Assembly (NCBI GenBank): GCA_002499455.1
Contig: DALN01000011.1
Coordinates: 1 to 16,940 of the forward strand
From: Methanoculleus sp. UBA77
GTDB lineage: Archaea; Halobacteriota; Methanomicrobia; Methanomicrobiales; Methanoculleaceae
Reading direction: 5' to 3'
DNA: 16,940 nucleotides
Shown: piece after piece, positions 7,582 through 13,904 of the stretch
How positions within the stretch are numbered: the first letter of the stretch is position 1
Layout: the number at the start of each line of letters is the position of its first letter
Translations under genes and position numbers: made by a program
The notes under the pieces: model-generated
The model's input: the letters and a program-made list of their open reading frames with translations, nothing else
Told to the model about the DNA's origin: nothing
The model's database searches: none

Positions 7582-8455
7582 GGCCCTGCGGAAGCAGGGT
7601 TACCAGTTCGTCAGCCCTGCCTCTTCGGCGGCCGTCAAGCCCTGCATGTGGAACAAGCGGGCGCTCAGGGGTGGGGAGATGTGCTACAAGGCGCAGTTCT
7701 ACGGCATCGAGAGCCACCGTTGCGTCCAGATGACTCCGACCCTCAAATGCAACCAGCACTGCCTCTTCTGCTGGCGGTCGTTCGAGCACGAGGTCGTGGA
7801 GGAGGAGGAGTGCCCGCCGGAGGCGATCATCGCAAACCTCCGCCGCCTCCAGAAGAGGGCGCTCTCGGGCTACAAGGTCTCGCCCTACGTCGCGCCGGAA
7901 CGGTTCGCGGAGGCCCTCGCCCCCACGATGGTCGCGATCTCCCTCTCGGGGGAGCCGACCTCGTACTCGCGCCTCCCGGAGCTCGTCGACGGCCTCAATG
8001 CGGAAGGGTATACGACGTTCCTCGTCTCGAACGGAACCCGGCCCGATGTCCTTGCCCGGTGCCGGCCCTACCAGGTCTACGTATCCCTCGACGCCCCCGA
8101 CCGCGAGACCTACCTCCGGCTCTGCCGGCCGCAAGAGGACTACTGGGACAACATACAGGAGAGCCTTACCGGACTCGCCGGCCGCCGGTCGGCCATCCGC
8201 ACCACCGTGGTCCGCGGCTACAACGACTTCTGCCCCGAGGGCTACGCGGCGCTCTACCAGGACTCCGGGGCCAGGTTCGTGGAAGTAAAGGGTTATATGT
8301 ATCTGGGATACAGTAGGAACAGGCTGCAGAAGGACCAGATGCCGGAACACGCGGATGTAAGGGCGTTTGCGGAGAAAATTGTGCAGCATTGCGATTATAG
8401 TATCAGAGACGAGAGCCCGGCAAGCCGGGTCGTCTGTCTGGAGCGGAATGTATGA
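7562..8455 (+). CDS. taw1: tRNA 4-demethylwyosine synthase (Taw1, radical SAM)
   Basis: Condenses N1-methylguanosine at position 37 of tRNA-Phe with pyruvate to form the tricyclic 4-demethylwyosine, which guards the reading frame. The 297-residue protein carries both iron-sulfur sites known in the family: C28, C41 and C54 for the second cluster (13-residue spacing) and the radical SAM motif C63-x3-C67-x2-C70 (CNQHCLFCW). SLSGEPT, TFLVSNGTRP and VYVSLDAPD match the family core. The ATG at 7562 lies within the argS end; an upstream in-frame TTG at 7544 would add six residues and is less likely. It lacks the flavodoxin domain of eukaryotic TYW1, as expected for archaea. The stop overlaps the sepS ATG. 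Confidence 0.93.
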   Translation: MRSEACKALRKQGYQFVSPASSAAVKPCMWNKRALRGGEMCYKAQFYGIESHRCVQMTPTLKCNQHCLFCWRSFEHEVVEEEECPPEAIIANLRRLQKRALSGYKVSPYVAPERFAEALAPTMVAISLSGEPTSYSRLPELVDGLNAEGYTTFLVSNGTRPDVLARCRPYQVYVSLDAPDRETYLRLCRPQEDYWDNIQESLTGLAGRRSAIRTTVVRGYNDFCPEGYAALYQDSGARFVEVKGYMYLGYSRNRLQKDQMPEHADVRAFAEKIVQHCDYSIRDESPASRVVCLERNV

Positions 8456-10047
8456 GATTCGATGTTGAAGAGTTCAAGCAGAAGGCAAGAGAGGACTTCG
8501 AGCACGCATGGCACGAAGGGCCGTCGGTCCTGACCCCGGCCGGGGTTGGAGGCCGGTACCCCCGGCTGAAGTACACCCGGGCGACCCCGCACCCGATCTT
8601 CGAGATCGTCCAGCGGCTCCGCGAGACCTACCTTTCGATGGGGTTTGACGAGGCGATCAACCCCCTGATCGTCGAGGAATCGGACATCTACCGGCAGTTC
8701 GGCCCCGAGGCGATGGCCGTCCTCGATCGGGTCTTCTACCTCGGCGGCCTGCCCCGCCCGAACGTCGGGATTGCGAAGAAGCAGATTGAGGAGATCGAAG
8801 GGATCCTCGGCCGTGCGTTGACGCCCCGGATCGAGGAGAAACTCCGCGAGACCCTCCACGGCTACAAGAAGGGGACGATCGACGGCGACGAACTGACGCA
8901 CGAGCTCGCGGCCGTGCTCGAGGCCGACGACGCGACCGTGGTCCACATCCTGGACGCGGTCTTCCCGGAGTTCCGGGAACTGGCCCCCGAGTCGTCCCGG
9001 AACACCCTCCGGAGCCACATGACGAGCGGCTGGTTCATGACGCTCTCCGCCATCTGGGAGAAGCGCCACCTCCCCATCAGGCTCTTCTCGATCGACCGGT
9101 GCTTCCGGCGCGAGCAGGAGGAGGGGCCCACCCGCCTGATGACCTACCACTCGGCCTCCTGCGTCGTCGCGGGGGAGGACGTCACCCTCGAGGAGGGGAA
9201 AGCCGTCAGCGAGGCGCTGCTCTCGGCCTTTGGATTCACCGAGTTCCGGTTCCAGCCCGACGAGAAGCGGTCGAAGTATTACATGCCCGACACCCAGACG
9301 GAGGTCTACGCCCGCCACCCGGTCCTCGGCTGGGTGGAGGTCGCCACCTTCGGGATCTACTCGCCCTCGGCGCTCGCGGAGTACGGGATCGGCGTCCCGG
9401 TGATGAACCTCGGCCTCGGCGTGGAGCGGCTCGCGATGATCGCCTACCAGTCTAACGACGTCCGCCAGCTGACCTATCCCCAGTTCTTCCCGCAGGACCT
9501 CTCCGACCGCGAGATCGCGGGTGCGGTCCACCTGCGTGCTGAGCCCGCATCGGCGGTCGGAAAGCGGATGGCGGATGCGATCCGCGCCACTGCCGCGGAG
9601 CACGCCGCCGCCCCCGGACCCTGCGCATTCACCGCGTGGACCGGCGAGATCGCCGGGAGAGCGGTCGAGGTGATCGTCGAGGAGCCCGAGTCCAACACGA
9701 AGCTCTGCGGGCCGGCCTGTTTTAACGAGGTCTATGTCCACAACGGTGCGGTGCTCGGCGTCCCCGACACCGAGAAGTGGGCGGAGGTCAGAAAGGAAGG
9801 AGTCTCGACCGGGATAACCTACCTCGACGCCGTGGCAGGCCTCGCCGCCGCCCGGATCGAGGAGGCCGCACGGTGCGGGGAGGGAACCACCGTCCAGGTG
9901 AAGATGTCGAAGCTCCCCTCCGACGTCAACCTCCGGATCGAGGAGTACGCGATGCGCTACGTCACCGACCACAACAAAAAGGTGGACCTGCGAGGCCCGG
10001 TCTTCCTGACGGTCCGCTCCGTCATCCGGGAGCAGCCGTCTCAATAA
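8452..10047 (+). CDS. sepS: O-phosphoseryl-tRNA(Cys) synthetase (SepRS)
   Basis: Class II synthetase that attaches O-phosphoserine to tRNA-Cys; a partner enzyme (SepCysS, not in this window) then converts it to Cys-tRNA. This is the indirect cysteine route of methanogens and Archaeoglobus. The 531-residue product has the phosphoserine-binding HMTSGW block (T191-S192-G193), class II motif 2 FRRE (218-221) followed by EEGPTRLMTYHSASC, and motif 3 GLGVERLAM (from 321). The N-terminus MRFDVEEFKQKAREDFEHAW is characteristic. The ATG makes an ATGA overlap with the taw1 stop, with GGAG 7 bases upstream. Its last 26 bases overlap the end of the convergent trehalose gene. Presence suggests CysRS may be absent from the genome; that cannot be checked here. 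Confidence 0.96.
   Translation: MRFDVEEFKQKAREDFEHAWHEGPSVLTPAGVGGRYPRLKYTRATPHPIFEIVQRLRETYLSMGFDEAINPLIVEESDIYRQFGPEAMAVLDRVFYLGGLPRPNVGIAKKQIEEIEGILGRALTPRIEEKLRETLHGYKKGTIDGDELTHELAAVLEADDATVVHILDAVFPEFRELAPESSRNTLRSHMTSGWFMTLSAIWEKRHLPIRLFSIDRCFRREQEEGPTRLMTYHSASCVVAGEDVTLEEGKAVSEALLSAFGFTEFRFQPDEKRSKYYMPDTQTEVYARHPVLGWVEVATFGIYSPSALAEYGIGVPVMNLGLGVERLAMIAYQSNDVRQLTYPQFFPQDLSDREIAGAVHLRAEPASAVGKRMADAIRATAAEHAAAPGPCAFTAWTGEIAGRAVEVIVEEPESNTKLCGPACFNEVYVHNGAVLGVPDTEKWAEVRKEGVSTGITYLDAVAGLAAARIEEAARCGEGTTVQVKMSKLPSDVNLRIEEYAMRYVTDHNKKVDLRGPVFLTVRSVIREQPSQ
9972..9980 (-). terminator. T-rich stretch downstream of the trehalose gene
   Basis: On the minus strand TTTTTGTTG begins about 42 bases after the stop of the trehalose synthase/phosphatase gene, within the sepS 3' coding region. 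It could end the minus-strand transcript. The evidence is only base composition. Confidence 0.3.
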
Positions 10048-12280
10048 GGTTCTTCTCCCGCCCCGGCCTCTCTTTTTTCCCGCCCGTCTCGTCCCGTTCC
10101 GCCTCGAGACATCTCCGGAGCAGCGGCAGCACGTCCCGCTGCGAGACCAGGTTGAACCGGGCCCGGCTCGGCGCGAGCCCGACCTTGACCGAGTAGGCTT
10201 CGGGCGGCATCGCGGCGAAGAGGTCCTCGTCGGTCCGGTCGTCCCCGATGGCGAGGACGAAGTCCCAGGCCCGCCCGGAGAGCCAGTTCAGCGCCGCCCG
10301 GCCTTTGTTGACGACGTTGTTCTTGATCTCGATCACCTTGTTCCCGTCGAGAACGCCGACGTCGAGGTTGGAGGTCAGGTGCAGGAGATCGTCCTTGAGC
10401 TCCTTTGCCCTCTGCGCACCGAGCACCGGTTCGGTCCGACGGTAGTGCCAGACGAGGGAGTAGTCCTTCTCCTCGATGAAGGAGCCGGGCGTGCGGTCGG
10501 TATAGAGCTCAAGCAGCGGCTGGATCTCCGCTTTCCACTCGTCCGAGAGCGCCTCGGGCATCCGCCACTCCCCGGATCGCTCTTTTACCCAGACACCATG
10601 CTCGGCGATGAGCCCGAGATCCATCTCCCCGAACCAGTTCTCCAGGGTATGCCGGTCCCTGCCGCTGATCACCACCACCTCGTTTCCCGGCGTCTGAATC
10701 AGACTCTGGAGGACCTCCCGTGTGGCCTCGCCCGGAACAGCCTTCTGCGGTTTTGCGGCGAAGGGCACCAGGGTGCCGTCGTAGTCGAGGAGGAGGAGCC
10801 GGTCCTTGCCGGAGTGGTAGTCGGCGACCAGCTGCTCCCTGATGGCGGGGGTGACGAGCTGCTCGGCGCGATCGACCTGGACGGTCCGGGCGTCGCCGAG
10901 ACGGGTGAGGAAGTCGCCGACCCAGCGCTCGATGTCGTAGCGCATCAGCCTCCTCTGCATGATCCGGTTCCGCTCGATCTGCTCCTTCTCCGGCATGGCG
11001 AGCGCCGTCTCGATCGCCTCGATCACCGCGTCCTGGTCGTTGGGGTTGACGATGATGGCTTCGCCGAGTTCCTCGGCGGCCCCGGCCATCTCGGAGAGGA
11101 TGAGCACCCCGGTGCCGTCGGTCCTGCTCGCGACGTACTCCTTCGTCATCAGGTTCATGCCGTCGCGGAGCGGCGTGACCAGGGCGACGTCGGCGGCGCT
11201 GTAGAACGCGACGAGCGTCTCGAACGGGAGGAAGTTGTAGAAGTAGCGGACCGGGGTCCACTCGGTCGTCCCGTACTTCCCGTTGATCCGGCCGACGAGT
11301 TCGTCGAGCCGTTTCTTCAACGCCCTGTAACTGTTGACGCTGGTCCGGGAGGGGACGGCGACGACGACGAAGGAGATCTTCCCCCGGTACTCCGGTTTCC
11401 TGTCAAGGAGCGCGTCGAAGGCCTCGAGCCGGAGCGGGATCCCCTTCGTGTAGTCGAGCCGGTCAAACGAGAGGACGATCTTCTGGTTTCCGTGCCTCTG
11501 CCGGATCCGGGTGATCTCTTTCTGGACCGGGGTGCTGCCTGCGGCGTCGGCGAACCGGTGGTAGTCGATCCCCATGGGGAAGAGGTCGGTCCGCACCACC
11601 CGGGTGCCGGTTCTCACCTCGCCGAAGGTGTGCTCGTAGCCGAGGAGCCGCCGGACGCTGGAGAGGAAGTGACGGACGTAGCCGTAGGTGTGAAACCCGA
11701 TGAGGTCCGCGCCGAGGAGGCCGGAGAGGATCTCCTTTCGCCAGGGCAGGTGCCGGAAGACCTCGAACGACGGAAACGGGATGTGGTGGAAGTAGCCGAT
11801 CTCCGCGTCGGGCAGGCGTTCGCGGAGCATCTGCGGCAGGAGCATCAGGTGGTAGTCGTGGACCCAGATGATGTCGTCGGGGCGGGCGACCTCCATGACG
11901 GCGTCGCAGAACCGCTCGTTCACCCGCTGGTAGACCTGCCAGGTCTTCGGGTCGTAGTCGGCATAGAGGTTGAAGTAGTGGAGGAGCGGCCAGAGGGTGT
12001 TGTTGCAGAACCCGTCGTAGTAGTGCTTGATGTCGTAGGGGGAGAGGAAGACCGGGTGGCACTGCTCCTTCCTCAATGCCTCGACGATCCGTTCCTTCTC
12101 CTCGTCCTGCTTCCTCTGGAGGTTCATGCCGGGCCAGCCGATCCAGAGGCTCTCGTAGGACTTGTAGAATGAGCCGACTCCGGTGGCAAGACCGCCGACG
12201 CTCCGTTGCAGGCGGAAGTCGCCGTTCTTTTTTGAGAGACTGACCGGGAGCCTGTTCGATACTATCAGTAACCTGTTCAT
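10022..12280 (-). CDS. Bifunctional trehalose-6-phosphate synthase/phosphatase (OtsA-OtsB fusion)
   Basis: Makes trehalose from UDP-glucose (or a related donor) and glucose-6-phosphate, then removes the phosphate. The 752-residue protein has two complete domains. The GT20 synthase (about 1-465) shows RLPVS and GGLATG near the N-terminus, WIGWPG (46-51), VHDYHL (140-145), HHIPFPS (165-171), RLDYTKGIPLRLEAF (274-288) and LRDGMNLMTKEYVA (371-384). The HAD-type phosphatase (about 490-725) has DYDGT (499-503), VVISGRD (536-542) and GDDRTDED (679-686). A Lys/Glu-rich tail of about 25 residues follows. The ATG at 12280 is chosen because MNRLLIVSNRLP is the family start; the frame is open 18 codons further but without similarity. 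The 3' end overlaps sepS by 26 bases. Trehalose usually serves as osmoprotectant, an inferred role here. Confidence 0.94.
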   Translation of the reverse strand: MNRLLIVSNRLPVSLSKKNGDFRLQRSVGGLATGVGSFYKSYESLWIGWPGMNLQRKQDEEKERIVEALRKEQCHPVFLSPYDIKHYYDGFCNNTLWPLLHYFNLYADYDPKTWQVYQRVNERFCDAVMEVARPDDIIWVHDYHLMLLPQMLRERLPDAEIGYFHHIPFPSFEVFRHLPWRKEILSGLLGADLIGFHTYGYVRHFLSSVRRLLGYEHTFGEVRTGTRVVRTDLFPMGIDYHRFADAAGSTPVQKEITRIRQRHGNQKIVLSFDRLDYTKGIPLRLEAFDALLDRKPEYRGKISFVVVAVPSRTSVNSYRALKKRLDELVGRINGKYGTTEWTPVRYFYNFLPFETLVAFYSAADVALVTPLRDGMNLMTKEYVASRTDGTGVLILSEMAGAAEELGEAIIVNPNDQDAVIEAIETALAMPEKEQIERNRIMQRRLMRYDIERWVGDFLTRLGDARTVQVDRAEQLVTPAIREQLVADYHSGKDRLLLLDYDGTLVPFAAKPQKAVPGEATREVLQSLIQTPGNEVVVISGRDRHTLENWFGEMDLGLIAEHGVWVKERSGEWRMPEALSDEWKAEIQPLLELYTDRTPGSFIEEKDYSLVWHYRRTEPVLGAQRAKELKDDLLHLTSNLDVGVLDGNKVIEIKNNVVNKGRAALNWLSGRAWDFVLAIGDDRTDEDLFAAMPPEAYSVKVGLAPSRARFNLVSQRDVLPLLRRCLEAERDETGGKKERPGREKNLIETAAPG
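10071..10080 (+). terminator. T-tract downstream of sepS
   Basis: A run of six T (10073-10078) lies about 25 bases after the sepS stop, inside the antisense of the Lys-rich C-terminal tail of the trehalose gene. Archaeal RNA polymerase stops at T-runs without a hairpin, so this is a plausible end of the prf1-sepS transcript. Confidence 0.4.
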
Positions 12281-12334
12281 GTGGTTCGACCTGCTTACGA
12301 TCGGATTGATTGATCGCACCACAAGGATTCTCAA

Positions 12335-12370
12335 CTAAAATTAAGTTTTTGGAGAAATCTCTAAAAATAG
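12335..12370 (-). promoter_or_regulatory. AT-rich promoter candidate of the trehalose gene
   Basis: On the minus strand two AT boxes, CTATTTTTAG (12361-12370) and CTTAATTTTAG (12335-12345), precede the trehalose gene in otherwise GC-rich DNA. Either could serve as a TATA element, giving a leader of about 35 to 60 bases. Neither is close to consensus. Confidence 0.3.
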
Positions 12371-12414
12371 AGGATATCACCCCTTCGGTGAGCGCCACCT
12401 CTCCCGGGCTCCCC

Positions 12415-12432
12415 CGGCGCCGGCAGGCGCCG
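12415..12432. repeat. 7-bp inverted repeat upstream of the trehalose gene
   Basis: CGGCGCC (12415-12421) and GGCGCCG (12426-12432) flank a 4-base loop. They are nested inside a weaker outer pair, GTGAGCG (12388-12394) with CGCTCAC (12431-12437). It lies about 45 bases beyond the AT boxes of the trehalose promoter, so an operator role is possible but unproven. Confidence 0.4.
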
Positions 12433-12616
12433 CTCACGCCGCGCATGGCCGGTTGGACGGGTTCCGGTGGAGATCAGGGGCGACAGCCGGCGGAGGGAGG
12501 GAGGTTGGGGTGGCGGGCGGGGGTGGCCTGGCTATTGAATGCCCGTGACCAGATGCAGGGAGACAAGAAGGAAACGCCGATCTCCAGAGCCATGCCCGGG
12601 CACCGGTTCCCTGGGA

Positions 12617-12680
12617 CTGCGCACCTCCGGTGCTCGAGCTCCGGCCGTTCCGTCCGTCGCATTCCCATGGAACGTCGCTC
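12617..12680. repeat. Diverged copy 1 of an intergenic repeat
   Basis: This copy has GCACC-TCC-GGTGC (12621-12633), then CGTTCC (12646-12651) and GGAACGTCG (from 12669). Copy 2 at 12790-12835 has the same parts in the same order, with a shorter middle. The shared order argues for an old duplicated element, not chance. Confidence 0.5.
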
Positions 12681-12772
12681 CTACCGGTGTTCTCGCTCCC
12701 ACTCAGAGGCCAGTCGCGTCCTGCGCCTCCATTTTCTGAAGGGGCCGGCAGATCCACTGACCCCCACCGCCC

Positions 12773-12909
12773 GGCGCTTCGCGCCCCCTCCTCCGCACCT
12801 GCGGTGCTCAAACTTCGTTCCTGATGGAACGTCGTCCCGCCCCCTCAGGGGGCGGGCAGTCCGTGGCGATACGCCCGGCCAAGAGAGACAAGCGAGTCTC
12901 CCTTCGGCC
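12773..12909. repeat. Train of six consecutive short hairpins (contains repeat copy 2)
   Basis: Six stem-loops follow one another: GGCGC-TTC-GCGCC (12773-12785), GCACC-TGC-GGTGC (12795-12807), CGTTCC-TGAT-GGAACG (12816-12831), a 9-bp stem CCCGCCCCC-TCA-GGGGGCGGG (12836-12856), GGCG-ATA-CGCC (12865-12875) and a longer imperfect stem at 12877-12909 with one bulge and one mismatch. Loops are 3-6 bases. The block may be REP-like palindromic DNA or a structured transcript; no promoter was recognised directly before it. Confidence 0.6.
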
Positions 12910-13173
12910 TGTTTACATGGAGTTCTGGTCTCCTGCCATTGAAGTGCGACTAGAGAGCGTATTCCTGTGAGACCAGGATGACGGGGCCTTCATGGCGGGA
13001 CGGTGCGCCCTGTTGTCGAGCAGGCAGCCATGCGGATCTCGTTCCAGGAAAATAGTGCACGATACGGAACGGTTAAGTAAACGAGCCATTCATGTATCCG
13101 TACTGCTGTACAGGCTCTGGGTCGTTGAGGCTTACTAACGCCGCCGGTATCATCTGCAGGGGAAGCACTCCAG

Positions 13174-13697
13174 ATGAACGTCTTCACAATCCAGATCGGT
13201 TCGCTTGTTCTAGCATGCTGCCTCCGTACAGGAATATGCCTAGCTGAAGAACCCAGGTGCCGGGAGCCGGAGAACTCTGTGGGAGAACTCAAACTCCTTC
13301 AGCCGATACAAACGAAGCAATGGCCCAACCTCCTCAAAGCAGGCCTGAACAAGAGGGAACCCGTCATCTTCACCCTCGGAGGGTTCTACTTCTCGAAAGG
13401 CGGAAAGAACGCATCGTATTCGGACCTGGAGAACGCCACCGACGCCTCACGGGGCATGCTCGGGAGTGCTACCTCTATCCTGCGGGAAACGTCATCGGTT
13501 TCGGCTACGGCGTCGAGGGCTATCTCGAAGTCACCCTCTGGAACGGTCCTCCTCGCCCGAAGACAACCTATTCAGTCGAAACACTGCATGCGATGATCGA
13601 CGAGCAGGCGAGGGCCGTGGGATACGAGGATGTCCCGGTCAGGTTCACGGTGCGGACCTCCCCGCCGATACTGAATTTAGGCCCTCAATACGGGTAA
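13174..13697 (+). pseudogene. Frameshifted gene of unknown function
   Basis: Two overlapping frames look like halves of one protein. The first runs from ATG 13174 and includes ENSVGELKLLQPIQTKQ, EPVIFTLGGFYFSKGGKN and ASYSDLENATDASRG. After about 13452 that frame turns into Ser/Arg-rich noise, while the -1 frame becomes protein-like: ECYLYPAGNVIGFGYGVEG, YLEVTLWNGPP and HAMIDEQARAVGYEDVPV, ending at TAA 13695-13697. Restoring one G in the run at 13451-13454 would join them into about 174 residues. The N-terminus has a hydrophobic stretch (about residues 7-22) that could be a signal peptide, but similarity may start only near residue 36. I do not recognise the family. It may be a true pseudogene, a sequencing error or, less likely, programmed frameshifting. 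GGGGA lies about 10 bases before the ATG. Confidence 0.5.
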
Positions 13698-13741
13698 AGA
13701 CTGTCAGGTCCGGTGGTCGGAACGGAAGAGGAACGATAGTG

Positions 13742-13758
13742 GTGGCATGCAAAGCCAC
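13742..13758. repeat. Short hairpin GTGGC/GCCAC
   Basis: GTGGC (13742-13746) and GCCAC (13754-13758) form a 5-bp stem with a 7-base loop, about 45 bases after the frameshifted gene. It could be part of its terminator; no T-run follows. Confidence 0.25.
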
Positions 13759-13801
13759 TCTGAAACCCACAAATGTATGTGTGACACGGGGAGCAGTAAG
13801 G

Positions 13802-13809
13802 TATATATT
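13802..13809 (+). promoter_or_regulatory. TATA box before a structured element
   Basis: TATATATT fits the archaeal TATA consensus and points right. The predicted start near 13830 falls just before a compact fold at 13840-13898. No credible protein begins here: the nearest ATG (13825) opens a 14-codon frame. Two copies of ATGTATGTG (13773-13781 and 13825-13833) flank the box. Confidence 0.45.
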
Positions 13810-13810
13810 T

Positions 13811-13835
13811 CACGCATACATCCTATGTATGTGAG
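13811..13835. repeat. Perfect hairpin CATACAT/ATGTATG
   Basis: CATACAT (13815-13821), loop CCT, ATGTATG (13825-13831), with one wobble and further partial pairing outside. It sits between the TATA box and the structured element and overlaps the predicted transcription start. Confidence 0.5.
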
Positions 13836-13902
13836 TAAATCCTTCCCGAAAAGGATGAGGCCGCCTTGAGGCGGGTGGGACGAAGTAGGGAAGGGATCAC
13901 AG
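13836..13902 (+). ncRNA. Possible small structured RNA or mobile-element end
   Basis: CCTTCCC (13841-13847) can pair with GGGAAGG (13888-13894), closing a fold that contains the hairpin CCGCC-TTGA-GGCGG (13861-13874) between two purine-rich internal strands. An alternative local stem is ATCCTT/AAGGAT (13840-13845 with 13850-13855). A TATA box lies at the right distance upstream. I do not recognise a known riboswitch, C/D or H/ACA box RNA. The DNA hairpins also resemble, in style, ends of IS200/IS605-type elements, but no transposase or TnpB gene adjoins. On the minus strand the same stretch would be the 3' untranslated end of the DUF3800 gene. Function is unknown. Confidence 0.35.
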
Positions 13903-13904
13903 TT

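Larger units (their letters stand above)
12281..13173. other. Hairpin-rich region without a credible gene
   Basis: Nearly 900 bases with no reading frame that looks like protein. The longest frames are low-complexity, Arg/Ser/Pro-rich and contain two echoes of the same words (HLRCS ... RRS/TSS), which come from a diverged DNA repeat rather than from a gene. What is visible is DNA structure: a 7-bp hairpin at 12415-12432, two diverged repeat copies (12617-12680 and 12790-12835), a train of hairpins at 12773-12909, and an 8-bp inverted repeat at 12925-12932 and 12969-12976. No tRNA, CRISPR array or insertion-sequence gene was found. Confidence 0.6.

Noticed and set aside
10379..12172. 597-codon plus-strand frame opposite the trehalose gene
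   Set aside because: High-GC antisense shadow of a gene with clear catalytic motifs; composition dominated by Val, Asp, Gly and Leu as expected for a shadow.
12310..12942. Long plus-strand frame of 210 codons in the hairpin region
   Set aside because: Arg/Ser/Pro-rich composition, no ribosome binding site, and its repeated words come from the DNA repeat copies; not protein-like.
12990..13292. 100-codon minus-strand frame antisense to the frameshifted gene
   Set aside because: No similarity or ribosome binding site; overlaps the better-supported plus-strand coding remains.
13825..13869. 14-codon frame MYVSKSFPKRMRPP after the TATA box at 13802
   Set aside because: Its ATG lies upstream of or at the predicted transcription start and has no ribosome binding site; the local signal is structural instead.
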